Assembly: GCF_000717595.1 (NCBI RefSeq)
Contig: NZ_JNZO01000017.1
Coordinates: forward strand, 1-64,000
Source of the DNA: Streptomyces flavochromogenes
GTDB taxonomy: Bacteria > Actinomycetota > Actinomycetes > Streptomycetales > Streptomycetaceae
Reading direction: 5' to 3'
DNA: 64,000 bases
This document shows positions 45,212 to 53,492 of this stretch, piece after piece (the first letter of the stretch is position 1; each line of letters opens with the position of its first letter). The position numbers and the translations under genes are program-made. Below the pieces are notes generated by a model, which was not told the DNA's origin, did not search any database, and saw only the letters and a list, made by a program, of their open reading frames with translations.

Positions 45212-45224
45212 GTACTCTCCGTGA
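45212..45224 (-). promoter_or_regulatory. Candidate BldD box upstream of cdgC
   Basis: GTAC-TCTCC-GTGA differs from the BldD consensus TNAC-N5-GTNA only at the first base. It lies 88-100 bases before the cdgC start in a 166-base gap that has no gene. BldD, loaded with c-di-GMP, is known to bind several cdg promoters; this copy is not experimentally supported. Confidence 0.35.
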
Positions 45225-45290
45225 CGGTCGGGGGCTTGCAGGCGGCGCGTGTCGGGGGCGCGTACCACCCGACCGGCCCAGCTCGGCCGC

Positions 45291-46256
45291 TCAGCCGGTG
45301 GTGAGCAGGACGTTGGCCTGCTCCTCCCCCGCCACGAACCGCCGCAGCTGCCCCGCGATCAGCCGCTTCGCCCTCGGCATGAAGGCCGAAGTGGAACCTC
45401 CGACGTGGGGGCTGATCAGGACACCGGGAGCGTGCCACAACGGATGCCCGGCCGGCAGCGGTTCCGGGTCGGTGACATCGAGTGCCGCCGTGATCCGGCC
45501 GGTCTCGACCTCCTTGAGCAGGGCCGCGGTGTCGACGACCGGCCCTCGGGCGACGTTCACGAGGAGTGCCCCGTCCTTCATCCGGCCGAGGAACCCGGCG
45601 TCCGCGAGATGCCTGGTCGCGGGCGTGAGCGGGGTGGAGAGGACGACCACATCGGCATCCGGAAGCAGCGTGGGCAGCTCCGTCAGGGGATGGACCTCGC
45701 CGCGCGCTGTGGTGCGCGCGGAGCGTGCGACGCGCGACACCCGCGCGCACTCGAAGGGCGCGAGCCGGTCCTCGATGGCGGCGCCGATCGATCCGTACCC
45801 GACGATCAGGACGGACTTGTCGGCGAGGGCCGGGTAGAAGCCGGCCCGCCACTCCTCGGCGTCCTGGCCGCGCACGAAGCCGGGGATGCCACGCAGCGAG
45901 GCCAGGATCAGCGCGAGCGTGAGCTCGGCGGTGCTGGCCTCGTGGACGCCCTTCGCGTTGCAGACGGCGACGCCCGGGGGCAGCGAGTCGATGCCGGGGG
46001 TGACGTGGTCGATGCCCGCAGACAGGGTCTGCACCACCCGCAGCGAGGTCATGGCGGCCAGCGGCCGTACGGCGATCTCGGAGCCCTTCATGTACGGGAC
46101 GACGTAGAAGGCGCAGTGCGCCGGGTCCGCCGGGAACTCCGGTCCTCCGTCCCAGAAGCGGTAGTTCAGGCCCGACGCGCCCGGTTCGGGGAGATCTTCG
46201 ATCTCGTCCGAGGGAATCGGAAGCCACACGTCAGCGGCGGTGTTCTCGAATCTCAT
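45291..46256 (-). CDS. D-isomer-specific 2-hydroxyacid dehydrogenase
   Basis: 321 residues. Rossmann NAD site SVLIVGYGSIGAAIEDRL (GxGxxG), catalytic Arg, Glu and His in TLSAGIDHV, NVARGPVVDTAALL and ISPHVGGST. Substrate not readable; relatives reduce glyoxylate, hydroxypyruvate or phosphoglycerate. Start ATG 46254-46256; divergent from the aldo-keto reductase with 75 bases between starts. Its stop is 166 bases from the cdgC start. Confidence 0.88.
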   Translation of the reverse strand: MRFENTAADVWLPIPSDEIEDLPEPGASGLNYRFWDGGPEFPADPAHCAFYVVPYMKGSEIAVRPLAAMTSLRVVQTLSAGIDHVTPGIDSLPPGVAVCNAKGVHEASTAELTLALILASLRGIPGFVRGQDAEEWRAGFYPALADKSVLIVGYGSIGAAIEDRLAPFECARVSRVARSARTTARGEVHPLTELPTLLPDADVVVLSTPLTPATRHLADAGFLGRMKDGALLVNVARGPVVDTAALLKEVETGRITAALDVTDPEPLPAGHPLWHAPGVLISPHVGGSTSAFMPRAKRLIAGQLRRFVAGEEQANVLLTTG

Positions 46257-46331
46257 GAACGGGAGGCTATGCGAAGAATCCCGTGCGTCATTGGTTACTT
46301 TGGGGGACGGCACAGGGAGGGGTACCGGCAG

Positions 46332-47354
46332 GTGGAGCGCAGGACTATCGGGGCGACGGCGCTCGACGTGGGTGCGATCGGCCTGGGGTGCATGCCGATG
46401 AGCTGGGCGTACAGCCGTTCGGAACAGCGAGGGGACCGCTCGCTGCGGACCGTGCACGCGGCGCTGGACGCCGGGGTGAGCCTGCTCGACACCGCCGACA
46501 TGTACGGCCCGTTCACCAACGAGCTTCTGGTGGGGCGGGTGTTGAAGGAGCGACGGGCGGACGCCTTCGTCTCGACGAAGTGCGGACTGCTCGTCGGCGA
46601 CGGCGGCGAGCGCCGGCACGTGGTCGCCAACGGCAGGCCGGGGTACGTCCGCCGGGCCTGCGACGCCTCCCTGCGGCGGCTCCAGACCGATGTGATCGAC
46701 CTGTACCAGCTGCACCGGGCGGACCCCGAGGTGCCGGTCGAGGAGACCTGGGGAGCGATGGCCGAGCTGGTCTCGGCCGGCAAGGTGCGGGCGCTCGGGC
46801 TGTGCGCCGTGGGCAGCCGCTCGGCCCGCCGGGGCGCGACCGGTGTCAGCCGTGACGGCTATGAGGGAACGATCCGCCAACTGGAGCGGATCCAGCAGGT
46901 GTTCCCGGTGGCGGCGGTGGAGGCCGAGCTGTCGGTGTGGTCCCAGGAGGCGCTGGTGCGGCTGCTGCCGTGGTGCGCGGCGCGGGGTGTCGGATTCCTG
47001 GCGGCCATGCCGCTGGGGAACGGCTTCCTGACCGGGACGCTGACCCCGGGCGGCGGCTTCGAGCCGGACGATCCGCGGGCCCGGCACCCCCGGTTCACGG
47101 CGGAGATGATGGCGGCGAACCAGCCGCTGGTGGCGGGTCTGCGGCGGGTGGCCGCGCGGCACGGGGCGGAGGTCACCCCGGCGCAGGTGGCGCTCGCCTG
47201 GGTGCTCGGCCGGGGGCGGCACGTCGTGCCCGTGCCGGGGGCGAAGCGGGAGTGCTGGGCCGTGGAGAACGCCCGGGCGGCCCGGCTGCGGCTGACGGCG
47301 GCGGACCTGGCGGAGGTCGCGGCCCTTCCGGCGGCCCGGGGGTCCTGGGACTGA
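46332..47354 (+). CDS. Aldo/keto reductase
   Basis: 340 residues from GTG 46332 (AGGGAGGGG about 10 bases upstream). TIM barrel with catalytic Asp-Tyr in LLDTADMYGPFTNE, Lys in FVSTKCGLL, and His in YQLHRADPEVP; the C-terminal NADPH site is VVPVPGAKR. Compared with typical relatives the barrel is complete. It reduces aldehydes or ketones with NADPH; the substrate is unknown. It is divergent from the 2-hydroxyacid dehydrogenase and probably shares its promoter region. Confidence 0.86.
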   Translation: MERRTIGATALDVGAIGLGCMPMSWAYSRSEQRGDRSLRTVHAALDAGVSLLDTADMYGPFTNELLVGRVLKERRADAFVSTKCGLLVGDGGERRHVVANGRPGYVRRACDASLRRLQTDVIDLYQLHRADPEVPVEETWGAMAELVSAGKVRALGLCAVGSRSARRGATGVSRDGYEGTIRQLERIQQVFPVAAVEAELSVWSQEALVRLLPWCAARGVGFLAAMPLGNGFLTGTLTPGGGFEPDDPRARHPRFTAEMMAANQPLVAGLRRVAARHGAEVTPAQVALAWVLGRGRHVVPVPGAKRECWAVENARAARLRLTAADLAEVAALPAARGSWD

Positions 47355-47474
47355 GGGTCGCCCGGGTCGCGGGACCGCGGGACACGGTGGTCGCGGCGGT
47401 CGGGAACCTGATCGCGCCGGGCGGTGTATCAAGGGTGAAGGGATGCCGCTCGACTCGTCGAAGGGGACCGTGCC

Positions 47475-48623
47475 ATGAGCCGTCCTGCAGTTGTGAAGGC
47501 CCTGTGGGGCGCCGCCGTGCTGGTCCTGGTGGCGGGCTGCTCCTCAGGGGGTACGGAGGATCGGCCGGGTACGGCTCCGCCGACGTCGGCATCGGCATCG
47601 GCATCGGCCACCGCATCGGCGAGCCCGTCCGGGTCCGCCACCGCTCCCGCCGGCGGGCGGGTGGCGGTGACGGGCACGCTCACCGAGGGGCTGGAGTCGC
47701 CCTGGGGGCTCGCCGAGCTGCCCGACGGGGATCTGCTGGTCTCCTCGCGGGACGAGCGGACGATCACCAGGGTCGACGGACGGACCGGGGCGAAGACCTC
47801 GCTCGGCGAGGTGCCGGGGGTGGTGCCGGGCGGTGAGGGCGGGCTGATGGGCCTCGCCGTGCGGGACGGCTGGGTGTACGCGTATCTGACCGCGGAGACG
47901 GACAACCGCATCGTCCGCATGCGGTACGGCGGCGCGGAGGGCGACCGGCTCGGCGCGCCGCAGCCGGTGCTGACCGGCATCCCGAAGGGGATCGTGCACA
48001 ACGGCGGACGGATCGCGTTCGGCCCGGACCGGATGCTGTACGCGGGGACGGGCGAGACGGGCCGGACCGGTCTGGCCCAGGACCGGGAGTCGCTCGGCGG
48101 GAAGATCCTCCGGATGACACCGGAGGGCAGGCCCGCGCCCGGCAATCCGTTCCCCGGGTCGGTGGTCTATTCGTACGGGCACCGCAATGTGCAGGGCATC
48201 GCCTGGGACGACGAGGGTCGCCTGTGGGCGGCCGAGTTCGGGCAGAACACCTGGGACGAGCTGAATCTGGTGGAGCCGGGGAAGAACTACGGCTGGCCGG
48301 AGGCCGAGGGGCAGGCCGGGAAGGCCGGGTTCGTGGACCCGGTGGCCCAGTGGCCGACCTCGGAGGCCTCCCCCAGCGGGATCGCGTACGCGCGGGGCGC
48401 GATCTGGATGGCCGGGCTCAGAGGCGAGCGGCTGTGGCGGATCCCGCTCTCCGGGGCGGAACGCTCCGGGGACCCCGAGGCGTTCCTCTCGGAGGAGTAC
48501 GGACGTCTGCGCACGGTCCTCGCGGGGGGCGGCGGGCGGCTCTGGCTGGTGACCAGCGAAACCGACGGCCGGGGTACGCCCGGGCCCGGGGACGACAGGG
48601 TTCTCCGGCTGGAGGTGAGCTGA
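47475..48623 (+). CDS. Lipoprotein, PQQ-dependent glucose/sorbosone dehydrogenase family
   Basis: 382 residues. A lipoprotein signal (LVLVAGCSSGG, lipid Cys at 22) and a Ser/Ala/Thr linker (SASASASATASAS, encoded by repeated GCATCG hexamers) precede a six-bladed beta-propeller (about 62-380): SPWGLAELPDGDLLVSSR, GGLMGLAV, YGHRNVQGIAWDDEGRLWAAEFG. These are marks of soluble aldose sugar dehydrogenases with PQQ. PQQ or another cofactor cannot be shown from sequence. AKR upstream is 121 bases away on the same strand. Confidence 0.82.
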   Translation: MSRPAVVKALWGAAVLVLVAGCSSGGTEDRPGTAPPTSASASASATASASPSGSATAPAGGRVAVTGTLTEGLESPWGLAELPDGDLLVSSRDERTITRVDGRTGAKTSLGEVPGVVPGGEGGLMGLAVRDGWVYAYLTAETDNRIVRMRYGGAEGDRLGAPQPVLTGIPKGIVHNGGRIAFGPDRMLYAGTGETGRTGLAQDRESLGGKILRMTPEGRPAPGNPFPGSVVYSYGHRNVQGIAWDDEGRLWAAEFGQNTWDELNLVEPGKNYGWPEAEGQAGKAGFVDPVAQWPTSEASPSGIAYARGAIWMAGLRGERLWRIPLSGAERSGDPEAFLSEEYGRLRTVLAGGGGRLWLVTSETDGRGTPGPGDDRVLRLEVS

Positions 48624-48637
48624 AGGAGCTGGTGACC

Positions 48638-48988
48638 GTGTTCGACCCGTTGGCGGAGCTGTTCGCGCCCGGCCGCAGGCACACCGAGGAGGAGCTCCGC
48701 AGGCAGGCGCTGACCAGGGAGGACCCGGGTGACGCCGACCCGTCTCGGGGGCCGATAGACCTCACCTCGGGCCGTGTGACGATACGGGCCGCCCGCCGCC
48801 CGGCGGCGGGGGGCGCGGCGGCCGGGGACGCGGCTGAGGGGGGCGGGGCGGTCGACGGGGGGCCCGGTGGGTCAGAGGGGCGTGTCGACGAGGTGGAGGC
48901 GGTGGGCCAGGGCGGCGGCCTCGCCCCGGCCGGCGACGCCGAGCTTGGCGAGGATGTTGGAGACGTGGACGCTGGCCGTCTTGGGTGA
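48638..48988 (+). CDS. DUF6191-type small protein
   Basis: 116 residues if started at GTG 48638, where AAGGAG is nine bases upstream; GTG 48632 is possible. The first 50 residues (VFDPLAELFAPGRRHTEEELRRQALTREDPGDADPSRGPIDLTSGRVTIR in parts: LAELFAPGRRHTEEE, GPIDLTSG) match the short DUF6191 proteins of streptomycetes. The remaining tail is Gly/Ala/Glu-rich and overlaps the 3' end of the convergent LuxR gene by 117 bases, which suggests that the real gene may be frameshifted here or that the tail is incidental. Confidence 0.55.
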   Translation: MFDPLAELFAPGRRHTEEELRRQALTREDPGDADPSRGPIDLTSGRVTIRAARRPAAGGAAAGDAAEGGGAVDGGPGGSEGRVDEVEAVGQGGGLAPAGDAELGEDVGDVDAGRLG

Positions 48989-51928
48989 GATGAAGAGTTC
49001 CCCGGCGATCTGACGGTTGGTACGGCCGGTCGCGACGAGCCGCAGGACGTCCTGCTCACGGGGGGTGAGGCCGAAAGTGTCGTCCCCCGGCTCTGCGGGT
49101 GCCGGGGCCTGCCTCTCCTCGGTCAGGGAGAGCCGGGCGCGGGCGGCGAGGAGTTCCACGTCCTCGCGGAGCGGGCGGGCGCCGAGTCGGACCGCGGTGG
49201 CGTGGGCCTGCCGGAGCAGGGCCGCGGCCTCCTCGCGGCGGCCGCCCTCGACGAGCAGGGCGTCGGCGAGGCGGTGGCGGGCGCGGGCCAGCTGGTGGGG
49301 GCGTTCGAGCGGTTCGTAGGCGGCGACGACCTCGGCCCAGCGGGCGGCGGTCTCTCGGCCCTCGGCGCGGGCGATCTCCTCGGAGACCTGCCGGGAGTAG
49401 GCCTCCCAGAGGGGGGCCGGGGTGGCGAGGCGGCGGACGCTGCGGCGGACGACGGCGAGCGCCTCGGCGCGGCCCTCGTCGGCGGCGGGCAGTCCCCGGC
49501 TGTCGGCCTCGGCGGTGATCGCCGCGAGGACGAGGGGCCATCCGTAGCGGTGGGTGCCGGGCGGGAAGCCCGCCTTCTCGGCGGCGGCCAGCTGGCTCCG
49601 GACCTCCTCGACGCGTCCCTCGGCGGCGGCCACCGCGATCTCGATCTGCGCCATGGGCAGGACGTACTGGGGGATCGTGTCGCGGCTGCCGTAGGCGGCG
49701 CGGGCGTCGGCGAGATGGCGGCACGCCGCGACGAGTTCACCGCGGGCGACGGCGACCTGGGCGAGGCGGAGGGAGGCCGAGCCGCGGGGCTTGCTGCTGG
49801 TGGCCGAGCGGAGCAGCCGCCCGGCGATCTCCCCGATCTCGTCCCAGCTGCCGAGGGAGAAGAGGGACTCGGCCCGGTTGGCCTCGACCCAGCCGACGCT
49901 GTCGACGAGTCCGTAGGAGCGGGCGACACGGATGCCGGTGTCGGCGAGTTCCACGGCCTCCGCCGAGCGGCCGAGGGACTCCAGGGCGGAGGAGATGTTG
50001 ATGTGGGCGCGGGCGGTCTCGGTGAACTGGCCGAGGGCCGCGGTGCGTTCCCGTACCGCGTGCATCTCCTTGAGGCCGGCCTCGACGTCGCCGGCCGCGG
50101 TCATGAGAGTGCCGAGGGTGAGCCGGGCGTTGAGTTCGATCGACTCGGCCTTGACGAGCCGGGCGTACTCGACGGCGCGTTCGGCGGCGGCGAGGGCGTC
50201 GGGTCCGGGGTTGCGGAGCATGCCCCATCCGGCGGCGCCGACGAGGACCACGGCGTGGACGGCGGACGGCGGGAGGCCCTTGACGAGTTCCTGGGCGCGT
50301 GCGATCTCCTCCCAGCCGTCGCCGCGGCCGAGGTTGGACTGGAGGCGGGCGCGCTCGGTCCAGAACCAGGCGGCGCGCAGGGGGTCGCCCGCCTCGGTGT
50401 CGTCGAGGAGGCGCAGCGCCGTCTTGCAGATCTTCAGTGCGCGTTCGCGGTCACCGCTGAGCCGGGCGGCGACCGCGGCCTCGGCGAGCAGGTCGAGGTA
50501 GCTGAGCGCGGCGGTCTCGGGATCGCAGCCGCAGGCCGGGTAGGCCTCGGCGTAGTCCATGGGCCGGAGCGAGCCGCGGATCTCGGCGGGGGCCTCGTCC
50601 CAGAGCTCCATGGCCCGTTCGAGGAGGCGGAGTTGCTCGGCGTAGGCGTGGCGCTTGCGGGTCGCGACGGAGGCGCCGAGGACGGCGGGCAGGGCCTTGG
50701 ACGGGTCGTGCGCGTGGTACCAGTAGGTGGCCAGCCGGTTGGCGCGCTCGTCGGCCCGGACGAGCCCGGGGTCGGCCTCCAGGGCTTCGGCGTAGCGCCG
50801 GTTGAGGCGGGAGCGTTCGCCGGGGAGCAGGTCGTCGCTGACGGCCTCGCGGACCAGGGAGTGACGGAAGCGGTAGCCGTCGCCGTCGGGGACGGCGAGC
50901 AGGAGGTTGGCGCCGACGGCGGCCCGCAGGGCCTCGATGAGTTCGTCCTCGGTGAGCCGGGCGACGGCGGCGAGCAGTCCGTACTCGACGGTGGAGCCGC
51001 CCTCGGCGACGATCCTGGCGATCCGCTGGGCGTCCTCGGGGAGCGTCTCGACCCGGACGAGCAGGAGATCGCGCAGGGAGTCGCTGAGCTGCCCCGCGGC
51101 GCAGCCGGCCTCGTGGGAGACGATGAGTTCCTCGACGAAGAAGGCGTTGCCGTCGGAGCGTTCGAAGACCTCCTCGACGAGGCCGGGGTCGGGCTCGGCG
51201 GCGAGGATCCCGGTGAGCTGGCGGTGGACCTCGGTGCGGGTGAAGCGGGCGAGTTCGATGCGGCGGATGGTGCGGAGCCGGTCGAGTTCGGCGAGGAGGG
51301 GGCGCAGCGGGTGGCGGCGGTGGATGTCGTCGGCGCGGTAGCTGGCGACGACCACGATGCGGCCGCGGCGCAGCGTGCGGAGGAGGTAGGTGAGGAGGTG
51401 CCGGGTGGAGGCGTCGGCCCAGTGCAGGTCTTCCAGGACGAGCACGATCGTGCGGTCGGCGGCGAGCCGTTCCAGGAGCCGTACGGTCAGTTCGAAGAGG
51501 CGGGCGGTGGAGTCCTCGTCCGAGGACTCGTGGCTGCCGGGGTCGCCCAGTTCGGGGAGCAGCCGTGCGAGCTCCGCCTGCTGGCCGTCGGCCGCCGCGG
51601 CGAGCTCTTCGGGGAGGCGGCGGCGGAGCGAGCGCAGTGCGGTGGCGAAGGGGGCGAAGGGCAGGCCGTCGGCGCCGAGCTCGACGCAGCCGCCGAGGGC
51701 GACGACGGCGCCCTGTTCGCAGGCCGTGCCGAGGAACTCCTCGATGAGCCGGGTCTTGCCGACCCCCGCCTCGCCGCCGATGAGCAGGGCCTGGGGCTCC
51801 CCCGCGGTCGCGCGGGAGAGCGCCTCGGTGAGGGCGGTGAGTTCGCCGGCGCGGCCGACGAACACGGGACTGACTGACCTGGTCTCCACGGCGCCGAGCA
51901 TCGCACAGCCGTCCACGCCATCGCTCAT
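48872..51928 (-). CDS. Large LuxR-family ATPase regulator (LAL type)
   Basis: 1018 residues. P-loop GGEAGVGKTRLIEE (about 40-55), Walker B VLVLEDLHWADAS, STAND-type ATPase, TPR-like helical repeats (about 400-900) and a C-terminal LuxR HTH: GLTPREQDVLRLVATGRTNRQIAGELFISPKTASVHVSNILAKLGV (in parts: LTPREQDVLRLVATGRTN, SPKTASVHV). LAL regulators control secondary metabolism, sugar use or stress. The start ATG 51926-51928 has no strong ribosome-binding site; internal starts at 51898 (ATG) are possible. The small ORF at 51936 lies 8 bases upstream in the same direction, probably as a leader gene. Confidence 0.88.
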   Translation of the reverse strand: MSDGVDGCAMLGAVETRSVSPVFVGRAGELTALTEALSRATAGEPQALLIGGEAGVGKTRLIEEFLGTACEQGAVVALGGCVELGADGLPFAPFATALRSLRRRLPEELAAAADGQQAELARLLPELGDPGSHESSDEDSTARLFELTVRLLERLAADRTIVLVLEDLHWADASTRHLLTYLLRTLRRGRIVVVASYRADDIHRRHPLRPLLAELDRLRTIRRIELARFTRTEVHRQLTGILAAEPDPGLVEEVFERSDGNAFFVEELIVSHEAGCAAGQLSDSLRDLLLVRVETLPEDAQRIARIVAEGGSTVEYGLLAAVARLTEDELIEALRAAVGANLLLAVPDGDGYRFRHSLVREAVSDDLLPGERSRLNRRYAEALEADPGLVRADERANRLATYWYHAHDPSKALPAVLGASVATRKRHAYAEQLRLLERAMELWDEAPAEIRGSLRPMDYAEAYPACGCDPETAALSYLDLLAEAAVAARLSGDRERALKICKTALRLLDDTEAGDPLRAAWFWTERARLQSNLGRGDGWEEIARAQELVKGLPPSAVHAVVLVGAAGWGMLRNPGPDALAAAERAVEYARLVKAESIELNARLTLGTLMTAAGDVEAGLKEMHAVRERTAALGQFTETARAHINISSALESLGRSAEAVELADTGIRVARSYGLVDSVGWVEANRAESLFSLGSWDEIGEIAGRLLRSATSSKPRGSASLRLAQVAVARGELVAACRHLADARAAYGSRDTIPQYVLPMAQIEIAVAAAEGRVEEVRSQLAAAEKAGFPPGTHRYGWPLVLAAITAEADSRGLPAADEGRAEALAVVRRSVRRLATPAPLWEAYSRQVSEEIARAEGRETAARWAEVVAAYEPLERPHQLARARHRLADALLVEGGRREEAAALLRQAHATAVRLGARPLREDVELLAARARLSLTEERQAPAPAEPGDDTFGLTPREQDVLRLVATGRTNRQIAGELFISPKTASVHVSNILAKLGVAGRGEAAALAHRLHLVDTPL

Positions 51929-51935
51929 ACGGGGG

Positions 51936-52133
51936 TCACGCGGCCCGGACGAAGCGACCCCGTCCGCCGTCGCTCACCCGCCCCTCCGTTTCCTTGTTCC
52001 CGCTCCGGCGGCCGAGGCGGCGCAGGCCCCGGGCGGAGCCGACCGTCTCGGCGGCCTCGTGGGACAGTCGCTGGGCGGCGGCCTCACGGACGAGCTGGGC
52101 GTGGTTCATGCGGTGGAGTTCGTACTCGAACAT
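51936..52133 (-). CDS. Small conserved protein upstream of LAL regulator
   Basis: 65 residues, starting MFEYELHRMNHAQLVREAAA; AGGGAG lies seven bases upstream of ATG 52131-52133. Amphipathic, Arg-rich, no known domain that I recognise. Only 7 bases separate its stop from the LAL start, so the two form an operon and are perhaps co-regulated or coupled. The 171 bases between it and the gene at 52305 have no gene. Confidence 0.6.
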   Translation of the reverse strand: MFEYELHRMNHAQLVREAAAQRLSHEAAETVGSARGLRRLGRRSGNKETEGRVSDGGRGRFVRAA

Positions 52134-52304
52134 CGGGTGCTCCCTGGTTCTTCTCTGTGTCGGTATCGCTCCTTGCGATGCCTCTACTGTGGTTTCCCAG
52201 GGGGTGCGGCCACATCGGGCGTGTGCCGCATGTTCGGGGTACGGGGGTCCTTAGGCGGGTCCTGGGGGGACTTAGGCGTCGCCCCCGGCTGCCTTAGGCA
52301 TGGG

Positions 52305-52886
52305 TCAGGATCCGGCGGTCGGCAGGCTGAGGAACAGGTCGAAGTAGGTACCGACCGACAGGAGCAGCCCCAGGCCGCCGAGGACGGCGCCGGCGACGGC
52401 GACCGAGCGGACCCAGGCGGGGCGCCCCGGGAGGACGAGCACGAGGACGGCGACGAGCAGGGCGATCAGCGCGAAGACGCCGTTGACCAGGGCGGTGCTG
52501 TGCCAGGCGTCGCCGTAGATCTCGGAGATCTGCTGGGCCGGGGTGCCGGAGCCGGAGGTCTTGATCTGCCCGAGGAGGGTCTCGCGCTCGGAGACGACCT
52601 TGCCGGTCCAGGTGCCGGTGAGCGCGACGGCGCCGAGGGCGGCGGAGACCACGGCCGCGGCGGCGCCGCCGACGCCGGCGGAGGCGGGAGCCGCCGCCTC
52701 GGCGAACAGCTCGTCGTCCTCGTCGTCCTCGGCCTCGCCCGCGGCCCCGTCCGCGTCGAGCGGCGCGGTGGCCGGTTCGGCGTCCTGCTTGTCGAGCGCG
52801 ACCGCGGTCGTCTCCTCGACGGGCGCGGCCGCCTCGGCGGCGTCCGCGCTCTCGCCGGTCTTCTCTGTCGTCGTCTTCGTGTCCAT
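52305..52886 (-). CDS. Membrane protein with acidic N terminus
   Basis: 193 residues. The first 65 are Ala/Glu/Asp/Thr-rich and disordered (ends in AEDDEDDELF), followed by three or four hydrophobic segments (VVSAALGAVALTGTW; ALVNGVFALIALLVAVLVLVLP; VAGAVLGGLGLLLSVGTYF). No recognised family. ATG 52884-52886. It lies 48 bases after the GNAT gene on the same strand, so it might belong to that transcript. Confidence 0.6.
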   Translation of the reverse strand: MDTKTTTEKTGESADAAEAAAPVEETTAVALDKQDAEPATAPLDADGAAGEAEDDEDDELFAEAAAPASAGVGGAAAAVVSAALGAVALTGTWTGKVVSERETLLGQIKTSGSGTPAQQISEIYGDAWHSTALVNGVFALIALLVAVLVLVLPGRPAWVRSVAVAGAVLGGLGLLLSVGTYFDLFLSLPTAGS

Positions 52887-52934
52887 GCGCGGCACGCTAG
52901 GCGCCCCGTATGAGAACCGTATGAGGAAAGCGGG

Positions 52935-53492
52935 TTACGAGGCCTTCGCCGCGCGCCACTCCGGGGCGAGGACGGCCCAGACCTCGGTGTCGGCGCGGAC
53001 GCCGCGGTGCGGGTAGTTCTCCCGCAGCACGCCCTCGCGGGTCATGCCCAGGCGGCGGGCGACGGCGATGCTCGGCCCGTTCTTCGCGGAGGCGTGCCAC
53101 TCGACGCGGTGGATGCCGCGCTCCTCGATCGCCCAGTCGATGATGACCCGGCAGGCGCGGGTGATCAGGCCCTTCCCGGCCGCGGAGGGCTCCAGCCAGC
53201 AACCGGCCTCGGCGGTGCCGTAGGCGACGTCGAAGGTCCGGAAGAGGACGCCGCCGACGAGCGTGCCCCCGGTCCAGATGCCGTAGATGCGCCCGGTGTC
53301 GTTCGCGGCCTTCTCGGCGTACGAGCCGAGGAAGGAGCGGGCGGAGTCGATGTCCGCCACGACGTCGGCGAGGACGATGTGCTCGCCGACGAACTCGCGT
53401 CCGCGGTCCATGTGGGCGAGGAACTCCTCGGCCTTCGAGGGCTCCAGGGGCCTCAGCTCGGCACCGTCGTCACCCAGCGATATCGCGAACAT
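52935..53492 (-). CDS. GNAT acetyltransferase, RimJ/RimL type
   Basis: 185 residues. Acetyl-CoA binding region VGGVLFRTFDVAYGTAEAGCWLEPSAAGKGLITRAC, with the GKG loop, and HASAKNGPSIAVARRLGM at the C-terminal half (given in parts) are typical of RimL-like N-terminal or small-molecule acetyltransferases. Start ATG 53490-53492 lies inside the MMPL gene 3' end (23-base overlap, same strand), so translation is coupled to the transporter. Confidence 0.86.
   Translation of the reverse strand: MFAISLGDDGAELRPLEPSKAEEFLAHMDRGREFVGEHIVLADVVADIDSARSFLGSYAEKAANDTGRIYGIWTGGTLVGGVLFRTFDVAYGTAEAGCWLEPSAAGKGLITRACRVIIDWAIEERGIHRVEWHASAKNGPSIAVARRLGMTREGVLRENYPHRGVRADTEVWAVLAPEWRAAKAS

Noticed and set aside
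47586..47606. GCATCG hexamer tandem repeat in the lipoprotein gene
   Set aside because: It encodes the Ser/Ala linker after the lipobox. Slippage is possible but there is no sign of phase variation.
49202..51877. An 891-codon plus-strand frame opposite the LuxR regulator
   Set aside because: Same reason: antisense shadow rich in Gly/Asp/Val/Leu, no ribosome-binding site; the minus-strand gene has clear domains.
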